Source of the DNA: an uncultured Dorea sp.
GTDB taxonomy: Bacteria > Bacillota_A > Clostridia > Lachnospirales > Lachnospiraceae
Length of the DNA: 64,000 nucleotides
Direction of reading: 5' to 3'
Assembly: GCA_910579015.1 (NCBI GenBank)
Contig: CAJTRO010000015.1
Coordinates: forward strand, 1 to 64,000
A program made the position numbers and the translations under genes. This document shows positions 24,703 through 32,795 of this stretch, piece by piece; within the stretch, counting starts at the first letter, position 1; every line of letters begins with the position of its first letter. A model generated the notes under the pieces. That model did no database searches. It worked only from the letters and a program-made list of their open reading frames with translations, and was not told where the DNA came from.

Positions 24703-26952
24703 ATGAGTGATCGTATGAGAGGTCGGGTTACGATCCCGACAGATGTGGATGTGGTTCCTGAGACACTGGAGCTTGTAAAGCGCTGGGGAGCGGATGCGAT
24801 CCGTGACTGTGACGGTACGGAGTATCCGGAAGAATTGAGAAATGTAGATGCAAAGGTCTATTCAACATATTATACGACCAGGAAAGACAATGAATGGGCG
24901 AAGGCACATCCGGAAGAGATCCAGCAGATGTATATCATGACGCCGTTTTATAACGCAGAAGGAGGTACATTAAGGATCCATCTGATGAACCATCTGTACC
25001 CGGATATGCTTGCTGTGAATTCAAGGGATGATATTAAGAAGTGGTGGGAGGTTATCGACCGGACTACAGGGGAGATCGTTTCTTTCGCGGGGACTGCCAA
25101 AGGAGGGCGCGAAGGCGCGCCGAAAGGGGAAGATAGCGAGTGCGCGGCAGGCAGAGAAGGAGCGGTATCGGAGACGGCATGGCGCTATGAAGAGGAGGCC
25201 GGCGACGTGGTGATCGACGGCGCGAAGGAATTCCATGATTATACGGTGAGCTTTCTTGCGTATATCATGTGGGATCCGGTCCATATGTACAACGCGGTAA
25301 CCAACGACTGGAAGGGTGTGGAGAAGCAGATTACCTTCGATGTGCGCCAGCCGAAGACGAAAGCGTTCTCGATGGAGCGTCTGCGCAGATATATTGCAGA
25401 GAATCCGCATATTGACGTGATCCGCTATACCACATTTTTCCATCAGTTTACGCTGATCTTCGATGAATCTGCCCGTGAGAAGTATGTGGACTGGTATGGT
25501 TACTCGGCCTCTGTAAGTCCTTATATCCTGGAGCAGTTCGAGCAGGAGGCGGGGTATCCGTTCCGCCCGGAGTATATCATCGACCAGGGATATATGAACA
25601 ATACTTACCGCGTGCCGTCTAAGGAGTTCCTTGATTTCCAGGCGTTCCAGAGGCGGGAGGTTGCGAAGCTTGCGAAAGAGATGGTGGACATCACCCATGA
25701 ATGCGGGAAAGAGGCGATGATGTTCCTTGGGGACCACTGGATCGGCATGGAGCCGTTCATGGATGAATTCAAGAGTATCGGCCTGGATGCCGTGGTCGGA
25801 AGTGTGGGTAATGGGGCCACGCTCCGGCTGATCAGCGACATCGAGGGCGTGAAGTATACGGAAGGGCGTTTCCTGCCGTATTTCTTCCCGGACACCTTCC
25901 ATGAGGGAGGCGATCCGGTGAAGGAGGCGAAGGTGAACTGGGTGACGGCAAGGCGCGCGATCCTGCGCAAGCCCATCGACCGGATCGGCTATGGCGGGTA
26001 TCTCAAGCTTGCGATGGAGTTCCCGGAGTTTATCGACTATGTGGAAGAGGTCTGCAAGGAGTTCCGCCTTCTGTATGAGAATATCAAGGGGACGACGCCT
26101 CACTGTGTAAAGAGAGCTGCCGTTCTGAACAGCTGGGGACGTATGCGGGCCTGGGGCAACCATATGGTCCATCATGCACTGTACTATAAGCAGAATTATT
26201 CCTATGCGGGGATCATCGAGGCGCTGAGCGGTGCGCCCTTCGACGTGAAGTTCATCAGCTTTGACGATATCCGTGAGAATCCGTCCGTGCTGGACGATAT
26301 AGACGTGATCCTGAATGTCGGGGATGCATATACGGCGTATACGGGCGGTGAGAACTGGAAGGATGAGAGGATCGTGACGGCTGTGAAGCGGTTTGTACAC
26401 CGCGGCGGCGGTTTTATCGGAGTCGGCGAGCCTGCCGCATACCAGTGGCAGGGGCGGTTCTTCCAGCTGTCGGGTGTTCTTGGCGTCGAGGAAGAGACCG
26501 GATTTACGCTGAATGTGGACAAATATAACTGGGACGAGCATACGCATTTTATCACGGAGGACTGCCAGGGAGAGATTGATTTCGGCGAGGGCAAGAAGAA
26601 TATCTTTGCACTTGACGGGACGACTGTGATCTGCCAGCGGGATAAGGAAGTACAGCTTGCGGTAAATACCTTCGGAGAGGGGCGCGGCGTGTATATCAGC
26701 GGGCTTCCTTACAGCTTCGAGAACAGCAGGCTTTTGTACCGGGCGATCCTGTGGGCATCGGGTGCGGAGGATGAGTTGAAGCGGTGGTTTTCCAGTAATT
26801 ATAACGTGGAGGTCCATGCCTACATCAAGAACGGGAAATACTGTGTAGTCAACAACACCTATGAACCGCAGAGCACGACGGTATATAAGGGCGACGGTAC
26901 GAGCTTTAAGCTGGAGCTTGAGGCAAATGAGATCGTCTGGTATGAGATCTGA
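24703..26952 (+). CDS. lnpA: 1,3-beta-galactosyl-N-acetylhexosamine phosphorylase (GH112), with insert
   Basis: Phosphorolyses lacto-N-biose/galacto-N-biose (Gal-beta-1,3-GlcNAc/GalNAc) to galactose 1-phosphate and the free amino sugar in the cytoplasm. 749 residues; family hallmarks include GRVTIPTDVDVVPETLELVK, RWGADAIRDCDGTEYPEEL, SFLAYIMWDPVHMYNAVTND and FLGDHWIGMEPF. ATG 24703 follows GAGGTGAAG; an ATG six codons upstream is rejected. Residues about 128-160 form a Gly/Glu/Arg/Ala-rich insert (GGREGAPKGE, AGREGAVSE) where relatives have only a few residues before the WRYEEEAGD segment. It follows nagB by 60 bases, probably in one operon. Confidence 0.92.
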   Translation: MSDRMRGRVTIPTDVDVVPETLELVKRWGADAIRDCDGTEYPEELRNVDAKVYSTYYTTRKDNEWAKAHPEEIQQMYIMTPFYNAEGGTLRIHLMNHLYPDMLAVNSRDDIKKWWEVIDRTTGEIVSFAGTAKGGREGAPKGEDSECAAGREGAVSETAWRYEEEAGDVVIDGAKEFHDYTVSFLAYIMWDPVHMYNAVTNDWKGVEKQITFDVRQPKTKAFSMERLRRYIAENPHIDVIRYTTFFHQFTLIFDESAREKYVDWYGYSASVSPYILEQFEQEAGYPFRPEYIIDQGYMNNTYRVPSKEFLDFQAFQRREVAKLAKEMVDITHECGKEAMMFLGDHWIGMEPFMDEFKSIGLDAVVGSVGNGATLRLISDIEGVKYTEGRFLPYFFPDTFHEGGDPVKEAKVNWVTARRAILRKPIDRIGYGGYLKLAMEFPEFIDYVEEVCKEFRLLYENIKGTTPHCVKRAAVLNSWGRMRAWGNHMVHHALYYKQNYSYAGIIEALSGAPFDVKFISFDDIRENPSVLDDIDVILNVGDAYTAYTGGENWKDERIVTAVKRFVHRGGGFIGVGEPAAYQWQGRFFQLSGVLGVEEETGFTLNVDKYNWDEHTHFITEDCQGEIDFGEGKKNIFALDGTTVICQRDKEVQLAVNTFGEGRGVYISGLPYSFENSRLLYRAILWASGAEDELKRWFSSNYNVEVHAYIKNGKYCVVNNTYEPQSTTVYKGDGTSFKLELEANEIVWYEI

Positions 26953-26984
26953 ACAGAGGATTGATAACAGAGAATGGATAGATG

Positions 26985-27010
26985 AGAAGGGAGCCTAAAA
27001 GCTCCCTTCT
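26985..27010. terminator. Hairpin between the convergent lnpA and AraC-type genes
   Basis: AGAAGGGAGC-CTAAAA-GCTCCCTTCT, a perfect 10-bp stem that contains the last codons and stop of the minus-strand regulator. No T-run on either side. Confidence 0.55.
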
Positions 27011-27909
27011 GCCATTGCCTTAATCGACAGCGCATATTCGGAAGGAGTCATGCCTGTCGATTTTTTGAATTGTCTGGAGAAATAGTGGATAGAGGAATAG
27101 CCAAGCTGCTCGGAGATCTGTGTGAAGTTCAGATGGCCTGTCCGTATCATTTCCTTCGCCGCATTAATCTTCAGCAGAGTAAAATATTCGATGATGCCCA
27201 TGCCGCACCGCTCCTTGAAAATCTTCTGAAGCTGGGACCTTCCCACCAGATTATCCCGGCAGATCTGTTCGATGGAGACGGCGGCGGCAATCCTAAGAGC
27301 CAGGTAGTCGGTCACCCGGCTGAAGATCTCGGCGTCGCTTTTGCTCTTGGTGGACTTGGGGATCTCAGCCTTCGCGATCTCCTTTTGAAGCGCGAGCGGG
27401 TTGGAATACCGCCGGATCAGGTGGATCAGGAGATGTTCCAGATAGAGACAGATCAACTGCTCTGCGCCGAACATATCCGGTCTCTTCCGGGGCATATTCT
27501 GAAGGTAGGGATCGTCCAGCCGGCAGTCGAAGCAGCGCCTCGCCTCGATGATGATGCTGGCCAGGATGTTGCGCTCCGTCTCGTCGATCTTAAGCGTCTT
27601 CCCGCAGAAGAAGGCCATAGCCTCGTCTTCGCAGTGGAAGGAGATTACGACCAGGTTCGGGGCGATCTTCCCCGTTGCCTGTACGCTGTGGAATTCATTC
27701 GGCTGGTGAAATGCGATGTCGCCCCGTTTCAGTGTCGTAGTCTCACTGCCTGCGGTCACATTCACTTCTCCCTTGTCCACACACAAAAATTCCCAGAAAT
27801 CGTGTGTTTCCCCCTCGAAAGAAAAATCGCTCATATACTCGAAATAATGTATACTGTAAATCTTATTTATTGAGATAGATTTTCTCAAAATTACTCCATT
27901 GTATCCCAT
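26995..27909 (-). CDS. AraC-family transcriptional regulator of the lacto-N-biose island
   Basis: 304 residues. The N-terminal cupin-like sensor has THDFWEFLCVDKGEV and LKRGDIAFHQPNEFHSV. The C-terminal double helix-turn-helix includes VGRSQLQKIFKERCGMGI, then ISEQLGYSSIHYFSRQFKK and STGMTPSEY, the AraC signature. Start ATG 27909 after GGGAG. It is divergent from the nucleotidyltransferase-nahK pair and convergent with lnpA, so it is the likely sugar-responsive activator of one or both arms. Confidence 0.9.
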   Translation of the reverse strand: MGYNGVILRKSISINKIYSIHYFEYMSDFSFEGETHDFWEFLCVDKGEVNVTAGSETTTLKRGDIAFHQPNEFHSVQATGKIAPNLVVISFHCEDEAMAFFCGKTLKIDETERNILASIIIEARRCFDCRLDDPYLQNMPRKRPDMFGAEQLICLYLEHLLIHLIRRYSNPLALQKEIAKAEIPKSTKSKSDAEIFSRVTDYLALRIAAAVSIEQICRDNLVGRSQLQKIFKERCGMGIIEYFTLLKINAAKEMIRTGHLNFTQISEQLGYSSIHYFSRQFKKSTGMTPSEYALSIKAMAEGSF

Positions 27910-28007
27910 GCTGTAACTCCCTTGAAAATGTTTCCTATAGATATTTTACTCCATTGCCGGCGGATTGAAAAGAGAGTAAATGCAGATTGTGCAAATGAAG
28001 AATAATA

Positions 28008-28039
28008 TAGTACAAAGATTTTCCGGCCCTGTTGTACTA
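28008..28039. promoter_or_regulatory. Inverted repeat in the divergent AraC/nucleotidyltransferase region
   Basis: TAGTACAA, 16 bases, TTGTACTA, perfect 8-bp arms, followed at 28038-28043 by a possible -10 TACAAT with no clear -35. A candidate regulator site for an activator-dependent promoter. Confidence 0.45.
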
Positions 28040-28095
28040 CAATAAATGCAGATGAAGCAATCAATACGGATATCAGGATTATGGAGGTAAGAAAG

Positions 28096-29022
28096 ATGGA
28101 TAAACCGGTATTAGTGATCATGGCGGCGGGAATGGGGAGCCGTTATGGAGGTCTCAAGCAGATCGATCCAGTGGACAGCGAGGGGCATATTATCATGGAT
28201 TTTTCCCTGTATGATGCCAGAAAAGCGGGATTTGAGAAGGTGATATTCATTATCAAGCGGGAGAATGAGGCTGATTTTAGAGAAGCGATCGGCGACCGTG
28301 TAGAGAAATATATGGAGGTGTCCTATGCGTTTCAGGAGATTGGGAATATCCCGGAGGGTTACGAGGTTCCGGAAGGGCGCGTGAAGCCGTGGGGAACAGC
28401 TCATGCGGTGCTTAGCTGTATCGACCAGGTGGACGGTCCCTTTGCTGTGATCAATGCGGACGATTATTATGGAAGAGAAGCGTTTGAGCTGATCTACAAT
28501 TATCTGGCTAAGCATCAGGACGATGAGAAATACCGCTATACGATGGTCGGATACCGGCTCGAGAATACCGTGACGGATAACGGACATGTGGCGCGCGGGA
28601 TCTGTGAGATGAATGAGGCAAAAGAGCTTGTGGGGATCACGGAGAGGACCAAGATTAAGAAGAGGGACGGCGGGATCGCATTCACAGAGGACGACGGCGC
28701 GTCGTGGACGCCTGTCGCCGGCGATTCGACCGTTTCCATGAATATGTGGGGATTCACGCACAGTATTTTGAAGGAGATCCGCGATCGTTTCCCGGCATTC
28801 CTTGATCAGGGGATCAAGAGCAACCCGATGAAGTGCGAGTATTTCCTGCCGGCGGTCGTGAGCGATCTGCTGGGAGAGGGACTTGCAACGGTGTCTGTCC
28901 TTAAGTCGGCGGATAAATGGTATGGAGTAACTTATAAAGAGGATAAGCCGGTAGTTGTTGCGGCGATCCAGAAGATGAAAGATGACGGGCTCTATCCGGA
29001 GCACCTTTGGGAGGAAGTATAA
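28096..29022 (+). CDS. Sugar-phosphate nucleotidyltransferase
   Basis: 308 residues. ATG 28096 is 8 bases after GGAGG. The N-terminal LVIMAAGMGSRYGGLKQIDP is the nucleotide-binding signature of sugar-1-phosphate nucleotidylyltransferases, with FAVINADDYYG carrying the metal-binding Asp pair. The nahK-type kinase gene overlaps its stop (TAATG), so the two are translationally coupled. The obvious reading is activation of the hexosamine 1-phosphate made by the kinase to a nucleotide sugar, in place of the uridylyltransferase LnpC of bifidobacteria. That pairing is inference, and the base used (UTP or dTTP) cannot be told. Confidence 0.8.
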   Translation: MDKPVLVIMAAGMGSRYGGLKQIDPVDSEGHIIMDFSLYDARKAGFEKVIFIIKRENEADFREAIGDRVEKYMEVSYAFQEIGNIPEGYEVPEGRVKPWGTAHAVLSCIDQVDGPFAVINADDYYGREAFELIYNYLAKHQDDEKYRYTMVGYRLENTVTDNGHVARGICEMNEAKELVGITERTKIKKRDGGIAFTEDDGASWTPVAGDSTVSMNMWGFTHSILKEIRDRFPAFLDQGIKSNPMKCEYFLPAVVSDLLGEGLATVSVLKSADKWYGVTYKEDKPVVVAAIQKMKDDGLYPEHLWEEV

Positions 29023-30146
29023 TGGGAGAAGCATTACCTATCCAGATCGCGGAAGCGATCGGCAATTTTCAGTATAACGGAAGGCTTGTAAGGGGGTGTC
29101 CTTATGGAAACGGACACATCAATGATACCTATATGCTGACGTTCCAGATTTCCGGGATGGGGAGCATTAAGGTCATCTTGCAGAAGATGAACAAGGATGT
29201 GTTTGAGAAGCCGGTCGAGTTGATGGAGAATGTCATGGGGGTGACGGCATATCTTCGTGAACAGATCATTAAGAACGGCGGCGATCCGGAGCGTGAGACG
29301 CTGAACGTGATACCGGCTTATGACGGCAAGCCGTATTACAGGGATTCTTATGGCGAATACTGGCGTTCATACAAGTTCATTACGGATGCGACCAGTTACG
29401 ACGTGGTAGAAAAGCCGGAGCATTTTTACCAGAGTGCAGTGGCGTTCGGTAATTTCCAGTGTATGCTGGCGGACTATCCGGCCGATACGCTGAATGAGAC
29501 GATCGCGGGATTCCACGATACGCGTGCGCGGTTCGCCGTATTTAAGAAGGCTGTGGAGGAGGATATACTGGGAAGAGCCGCTGCTGTGAAGGAAGAGATC
29601 CAGTTTGTGCTGGACAGGGAAGACGTTGCGAATTGTTTTTCAGAGCTTCAGGATAAGGGGGAACTGCCTCTTAGGGTTACCCATAATGATACGAAGCTGA
29701 ATAACATTATGATCGATAACAAGACGGGCAAGGCAATCTGCGTCATCGACCTTGATACGGTCATGCCGGGACTGGCCATGAACGATTTCGGGGATTCCAT
29801 CCGGTTTGGCGCCAGCACTGCGGCGGAGGATGAGAAGGATCTTTCGAAGGTGTCTTGCAGCATGGGGCTGTTCGAGCTCTATGCGAAGGGCTTCATAGAA
29901 GGCTGTGCGGGAAGACTGACCGGCAGGGAGATAGAACTGCTTCCGATGGGGGCGAAGGTCATGACGTTCGAGTGCGGTATGCGGTTCCTTACGGATTATC
30001 TCCAGGGAGATCATTATTTCAAAATCCACAGGGAGGGGCATAATCTTGACCGCTGCCGGACACAGTTCAAGCTTGTGGCAGATATGGAAGCAAAATGGGA
30101 TACGATGAAGAGTATCGTGGAGAAATACGGGCAGATACAGTCTTAG
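29022..30146 (+). CDS. nahK: N-acetylhexosamine 1-kinase-like phosphotransferase
   Basis: 374 residues. The APH-type kinase fold shows RGCPYGNGHINDTYML near the N-terminus, LPLRVTHNDTKLNNIMID (catalytic loop, Asp in HND) and CVIDLDTVMPG (metal-binding Asp). NahK phosphorylates GlcNAc or GalNAc at C1, which is what is needed after phosphorolysis of lacto-N-biose. The ATG overlaps the preceding stop and GGGAGGAAG lies upstream. Terminator directly after. Confidence 0.85.
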   Translation: MGEALPIQIAEAIGNFQYNGRLVRGCPYGNGHINDTYMLTFQISGMGSIKVILQKMNKDVFEKPVELMENVMGVTAYLREQIIKNGGDPERETLNVIPAYDGKPYYRDSYGEYWRSYKFITDATSYDVVEKPEHFYQSAVAFGNFQCMLADYPADTLNETIAGFHDTRARFAVFKKAVEEDILGRAAAVKEEIQFVLDREDVANCFSELQDKGELPLRVTHNDTKLNNIMIDNKTGKAICVIDLDTVMPGLAMNDFGDSIRFGASTAAEDEKDLSKVSCSMGLFELYAKGFIEGCAGRLTGREIELLPMGAKVMTFECGMRFLTDYLQGDHYFKIHREGHNLDRCRTQFKLVADMEAKWDTMKSIVEKYGQIQS

Positions 30147-30155
30147 AAAGAACAG

Positions 30156-30201
30156 AAAGAGAGGCCGCATTTTTTAGGTAAAAATGCGGTCTTTCTTTTT
30201 A
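30156..30201 (+). terminator. Terminator of the nucleotidyltransferase-nahK operon
   Basis: Long stem GAGGCCGCATTTTT / AAAAATGCGGTCTTTC ending in TTTTT. Confidence 0.88.
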
Positions 30202-30264
30202 TGCAGAAAAGTGGTATAATAACAAACGTATATTTTGTTCTTAGGAAGACATGAGGATGAGGCT

Positions 30265-32331
30265 ATGTTGGATAAGAAAAAGGAAGCAGACAAGATAAAA
30301 CTAAAGGGACAGCTTAAGCTGTATATTCAATGGCCGGCGATCGTGGCGGTATTGCTTGTCCTGGTGAATATCTGGGTATACGTGACCGACCGGAAGGCGG
30401 GCATCCTGATGGGGATGTTTGTGGTTGTCTATATCATAGTGGCGGGGTGGCTGTATCTGCGCAGTAAGACAGTGATCTTGAAGGATCTGGTGGAGTTCGC
30501 GGCGCAGTACGGGATTGTCCAGAATACGCTTCTGAAGGAGCTGACGGTTCCGTATGCGATCCTGTTAGATGATGGGAAGACGCTGTGGATCAACGATCTG
30601 TTTAAGCAGATACTGGGCGGACGCCCCAGACGGGACGTACCTATCGGGAAGTATATACCGGAGCTGAACAGCAGTATTTTTCCCAAAGAAGATAACGATA
30701 CCGTGGAGATGGACGTGTATCTGGGCACGAAGGAGTTCAAGGCCGAGCTTCGAAGAGTGTCTGTGGAAGGCTTCAATGATACGGGGCTTCTGTTACAGAT
30801 GCCTGCCGAGAAGGAGTATTTTATAGCTGTACATCTCCAGGATGTGACGGAGCTCAATCAGTATATCAAGGCGAACGAGGAGCAGAGGCTTCTCGCAGGT
30901 CTGATATACATTGATAATTATGATGAAGTGATCAACAGCGTGGAAGAGGTGCGCCAGTCGCTTCTGATCGCGCTGGTCGACAGGAAGATCAACCAGTATA
31001 TCGCCAGAGTTGACGGTATTGTCAAGAAGATGGAGACGGATAAGTATTTTATCGTACTCCAGAAGCAGTATTTCAAGCAGCTAGAGGCGGATAAGTTCTC
31101 GCTCCTTGACGACGTCAAGTCGGTCAATATCGGGAACGGGATACCGGCCACATTAAGTATCGGACTTGGAATGAGCGGGGAGTCCTATTCGCAGAGTTAT
31201 AATTTTGCACGGGTGGCAATAGACCTTGCGCTTGCCCGCGGCGGCGACCAGGCGGTGATCAAGGACTGCCATGGAATTACTTATTACGGCGGAAAGCGTG
31301 AGCAGACCGCGAAGAACACACGGGTAAAGGCGCGGGTGAAGGCGGAAGCGCTCAGAGAGTTCATCACATTGAAGGATAAGATCTTCGTCATGGGACATAA
31401 GCTGACGGACGCCGACGCGTTCGGCGCGGCCATGGGTATCTGCCGGGCGGCGGCGGCGATGGAGAAGAAGGCTTACATCGTGATCAACGAGGTGTCGGCT
31501 TCTCTGCGTCCGATGTACGAGTGTTTTGAACGCGATCCGAATTATCCGGATGAGCTGTTCCTTAAGTCGCATCAGGCGATTGAGATGGCGGACGAGAATT
31601 CTATGGTGGTGGTTGTGGATACCAACCGCCCGCAGATGACGGAATGCGAGGAGCTGCTTAAGAAGACGAAGACCATAGTGGTGCTTGACCATCACAGGCA
31701 GAGCAGTGATAATATTGAGCAGGCTCTGCTGTCCTATATCGAGCCCTATGCTTCCTCAGCCTGTGAGATGGTGGCGGAGGTTCTGCAATATATTGTGGAC
31801 GATATCAGGATTCCGAAGATAGAGGCGAGCTGTATGTATGCAGGTATCATGATAGATACCAATAATTTTGTCAACCACACGGGTGTGAGAACCTTTGAGG
31901 CGGCGGCATTTCTGCGCAGATGCGGAGCGGATATCACGATGGTGCGCAAGCTGTTCCGGGACGATATGGGCTCTTACCGCGCCAAGGCGGAGATCATCAG
32001 CAGCGCCAAGGTATACCATGACCGGTTTGCCATTGCAAGAGGGACCAATCTTCAGATCGAGAGTCCCACGATCATCGGGGCGCAGGCGGCCAACGAGCTT
32101 TTGGATATCAGCAACATCAAGGCTTCGTTCGTGCTGACGGAATATAATGGAAGGATCTATGTAAGCGCGAGATCTATCGACGAGGTGAATGTCCAGATCA
32201 TCATGGAACGCCTCGGCGGCGGCGGGCATCTGAACGCCTCGGGCGCGCAGTTCGACCATACGAATATGGATGAGGCGGTTTCGTCTCTGAAGAGAGTAAT
32301 TGACGACATGATAGAAAGAGGAGATATTTGA
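30265..32331 (+). CDS. gdpP: GdpP-type cyclic-di-AMP phosphodiesterase (PAS, degenerate GGDEF, DHH/DHHA1)
   Basis: 688 residues. Two membrane helices (about 20-60), a PAS-like domain (about 85-175), a degenerate GGDEF domain (ARGGDQAVIKD), then the DHH hydrolase: TDADAFGAAMG, VVVDTNRPQ, VVLDHHRQS, and DHHA1 ending GGGGHLNASGAQ. It degrades c-di-AMP, controlling potassium and wall homeostasis. ATG 30265 after GAGGATGAGG is preferred over a TTG at 30235; an extended -10 TGG-TATAAT lies at 30216-30221. rplI begins one base after its stop and dnaB follows, the classic Firmicutes order. Confidence 0.93.
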   Translation: MLDKKKEADKIKLKGQLKLYIQWPAIVAVLLVLVNIWVYVTDRKAGILMGMFVVVYIIVAGWLYLRSKTVILKDLVEFAAQYGIVQNTLLKELTVPYAILLDDGKTLWINDLFKQILGGRPRRDVPIGKYIPELNSSIFPKEDNDTVEMDVYLGTKEFKAELRRVSVEGFNDTGLLLQMPAEKEYFIAVHLQDVTELNQYIKANEEQRLLAGLIYIDNYDEVINSVEEVRQSLLIALVDRKINQYIARVDGIVKKMETDKYFIVLQKQYFKQLEADKFSLLDDVKSVNIGNGIPATLSIGLGMSGESYSQSYNFARVAIDLALARGGDQAVIKDCHGITYYGGKREQTAKNTRVKARVKAEALREFITLKDKIFVMGHKLTDADAFGAAMGICRAAAAMEKKAYIVINEVSASLRPMYECFERDPNYPDELFLKSHQAIEMADENSMVVVVDTNRPQMTECEELLKKTKTIVVLDHHRQSSDNIEQALLSYIEPYASSACEMVAEVLQYIVDDIRIPKIEASCMYAGIMIDTNNFVNHTGVRTFEAAAFLRRCGADITMVRKLFRDDMGSYRAKAEIISSAKVYHDRFAIARGTNLQIESPTIIGAQAANELLDISNIKASFVLTEYNGRIYVSARSIDEVNVQIIMERLGGGGHLNASGAQFDHTNMDEAVSSLKRVIDDMIERGDI

Positions 32332-32332
32332 G

Positions 32333-32782
32333 ATGAAAGTAATATTGACAGAAGACGTTAAGGCATTAGGCAAAGCGGGTGAGATTGTAGAGGTAAGCGA
32401 CGGTTACGCCAGGAACTTCATCTTGAAGAAGAAGAAAGGCGTGGAGGCCAACAGCAAGAATCTGAACGACCTTAAGCTTAAGAAGGCGAATGACGATAAG
32501 CTTAAGGAGGAGCAGTACGAGGCCGCGAAGGAGCTGGGCGGAAAGATCGAGGCCGGGAAGGTCGAGATGTCTATCAAGACCGGTGAAGGCGGCAAGGCGT
32601 TTGGCTCTATTGCATCCAAGGAGATTGCGGCCGAGGTGAAGGAGCAGATGGGACTTGAGATTGACAAGAAGAAGATCCAGCTTAAGGAATCCATCAAGAC
32701 GCTTGGCACGCATACGGTGCCGGTCAAGCTGCATCCAAAAGTGACGGCGGAGCTTAAGGTGATCGTCACAGAAGAGCTGTAA
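32333..32782 (+). CDS. rplI: 50S ribosomal protein L9
   Basis: 149 residues. MKVILTEDVKALGKAGEIVE and SDGYARNFILKKKKG form the rRNA-binding N-terminal domain, followed by the long connecting helix and a C-terminal domain ending VTEEL. AGAGGAGATATTTGAG precedes the ATG. Middle gene of gdpP-rplI-dnaB. Confidence 0.97.
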   Translation: MKVILTEDVKALGKAGEIVEVSDGYARNFILKKKKGVEANSKNLNDLKLKKANDDKLKEEQYEAAKELGGKIEAGKVEMSIKTGEGGKAFGSIASKEIAAEVKEQMGLEIDKKKIQLKESIKTLGTHTVPVKLHPKVTAELKVIVTEEL

Positions 32783-32795
32783 GAGAGGGGATAAC

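Noticed and set aside
25021..26817. Minus-strand open frame of 598 codons opposite the GH112 gene
   Set aside because: It is the antisense shadow of a strongly conserved enzyme; its composition (His/Arg/Leu-rich) and lack of any domain or SD argue against a gene.
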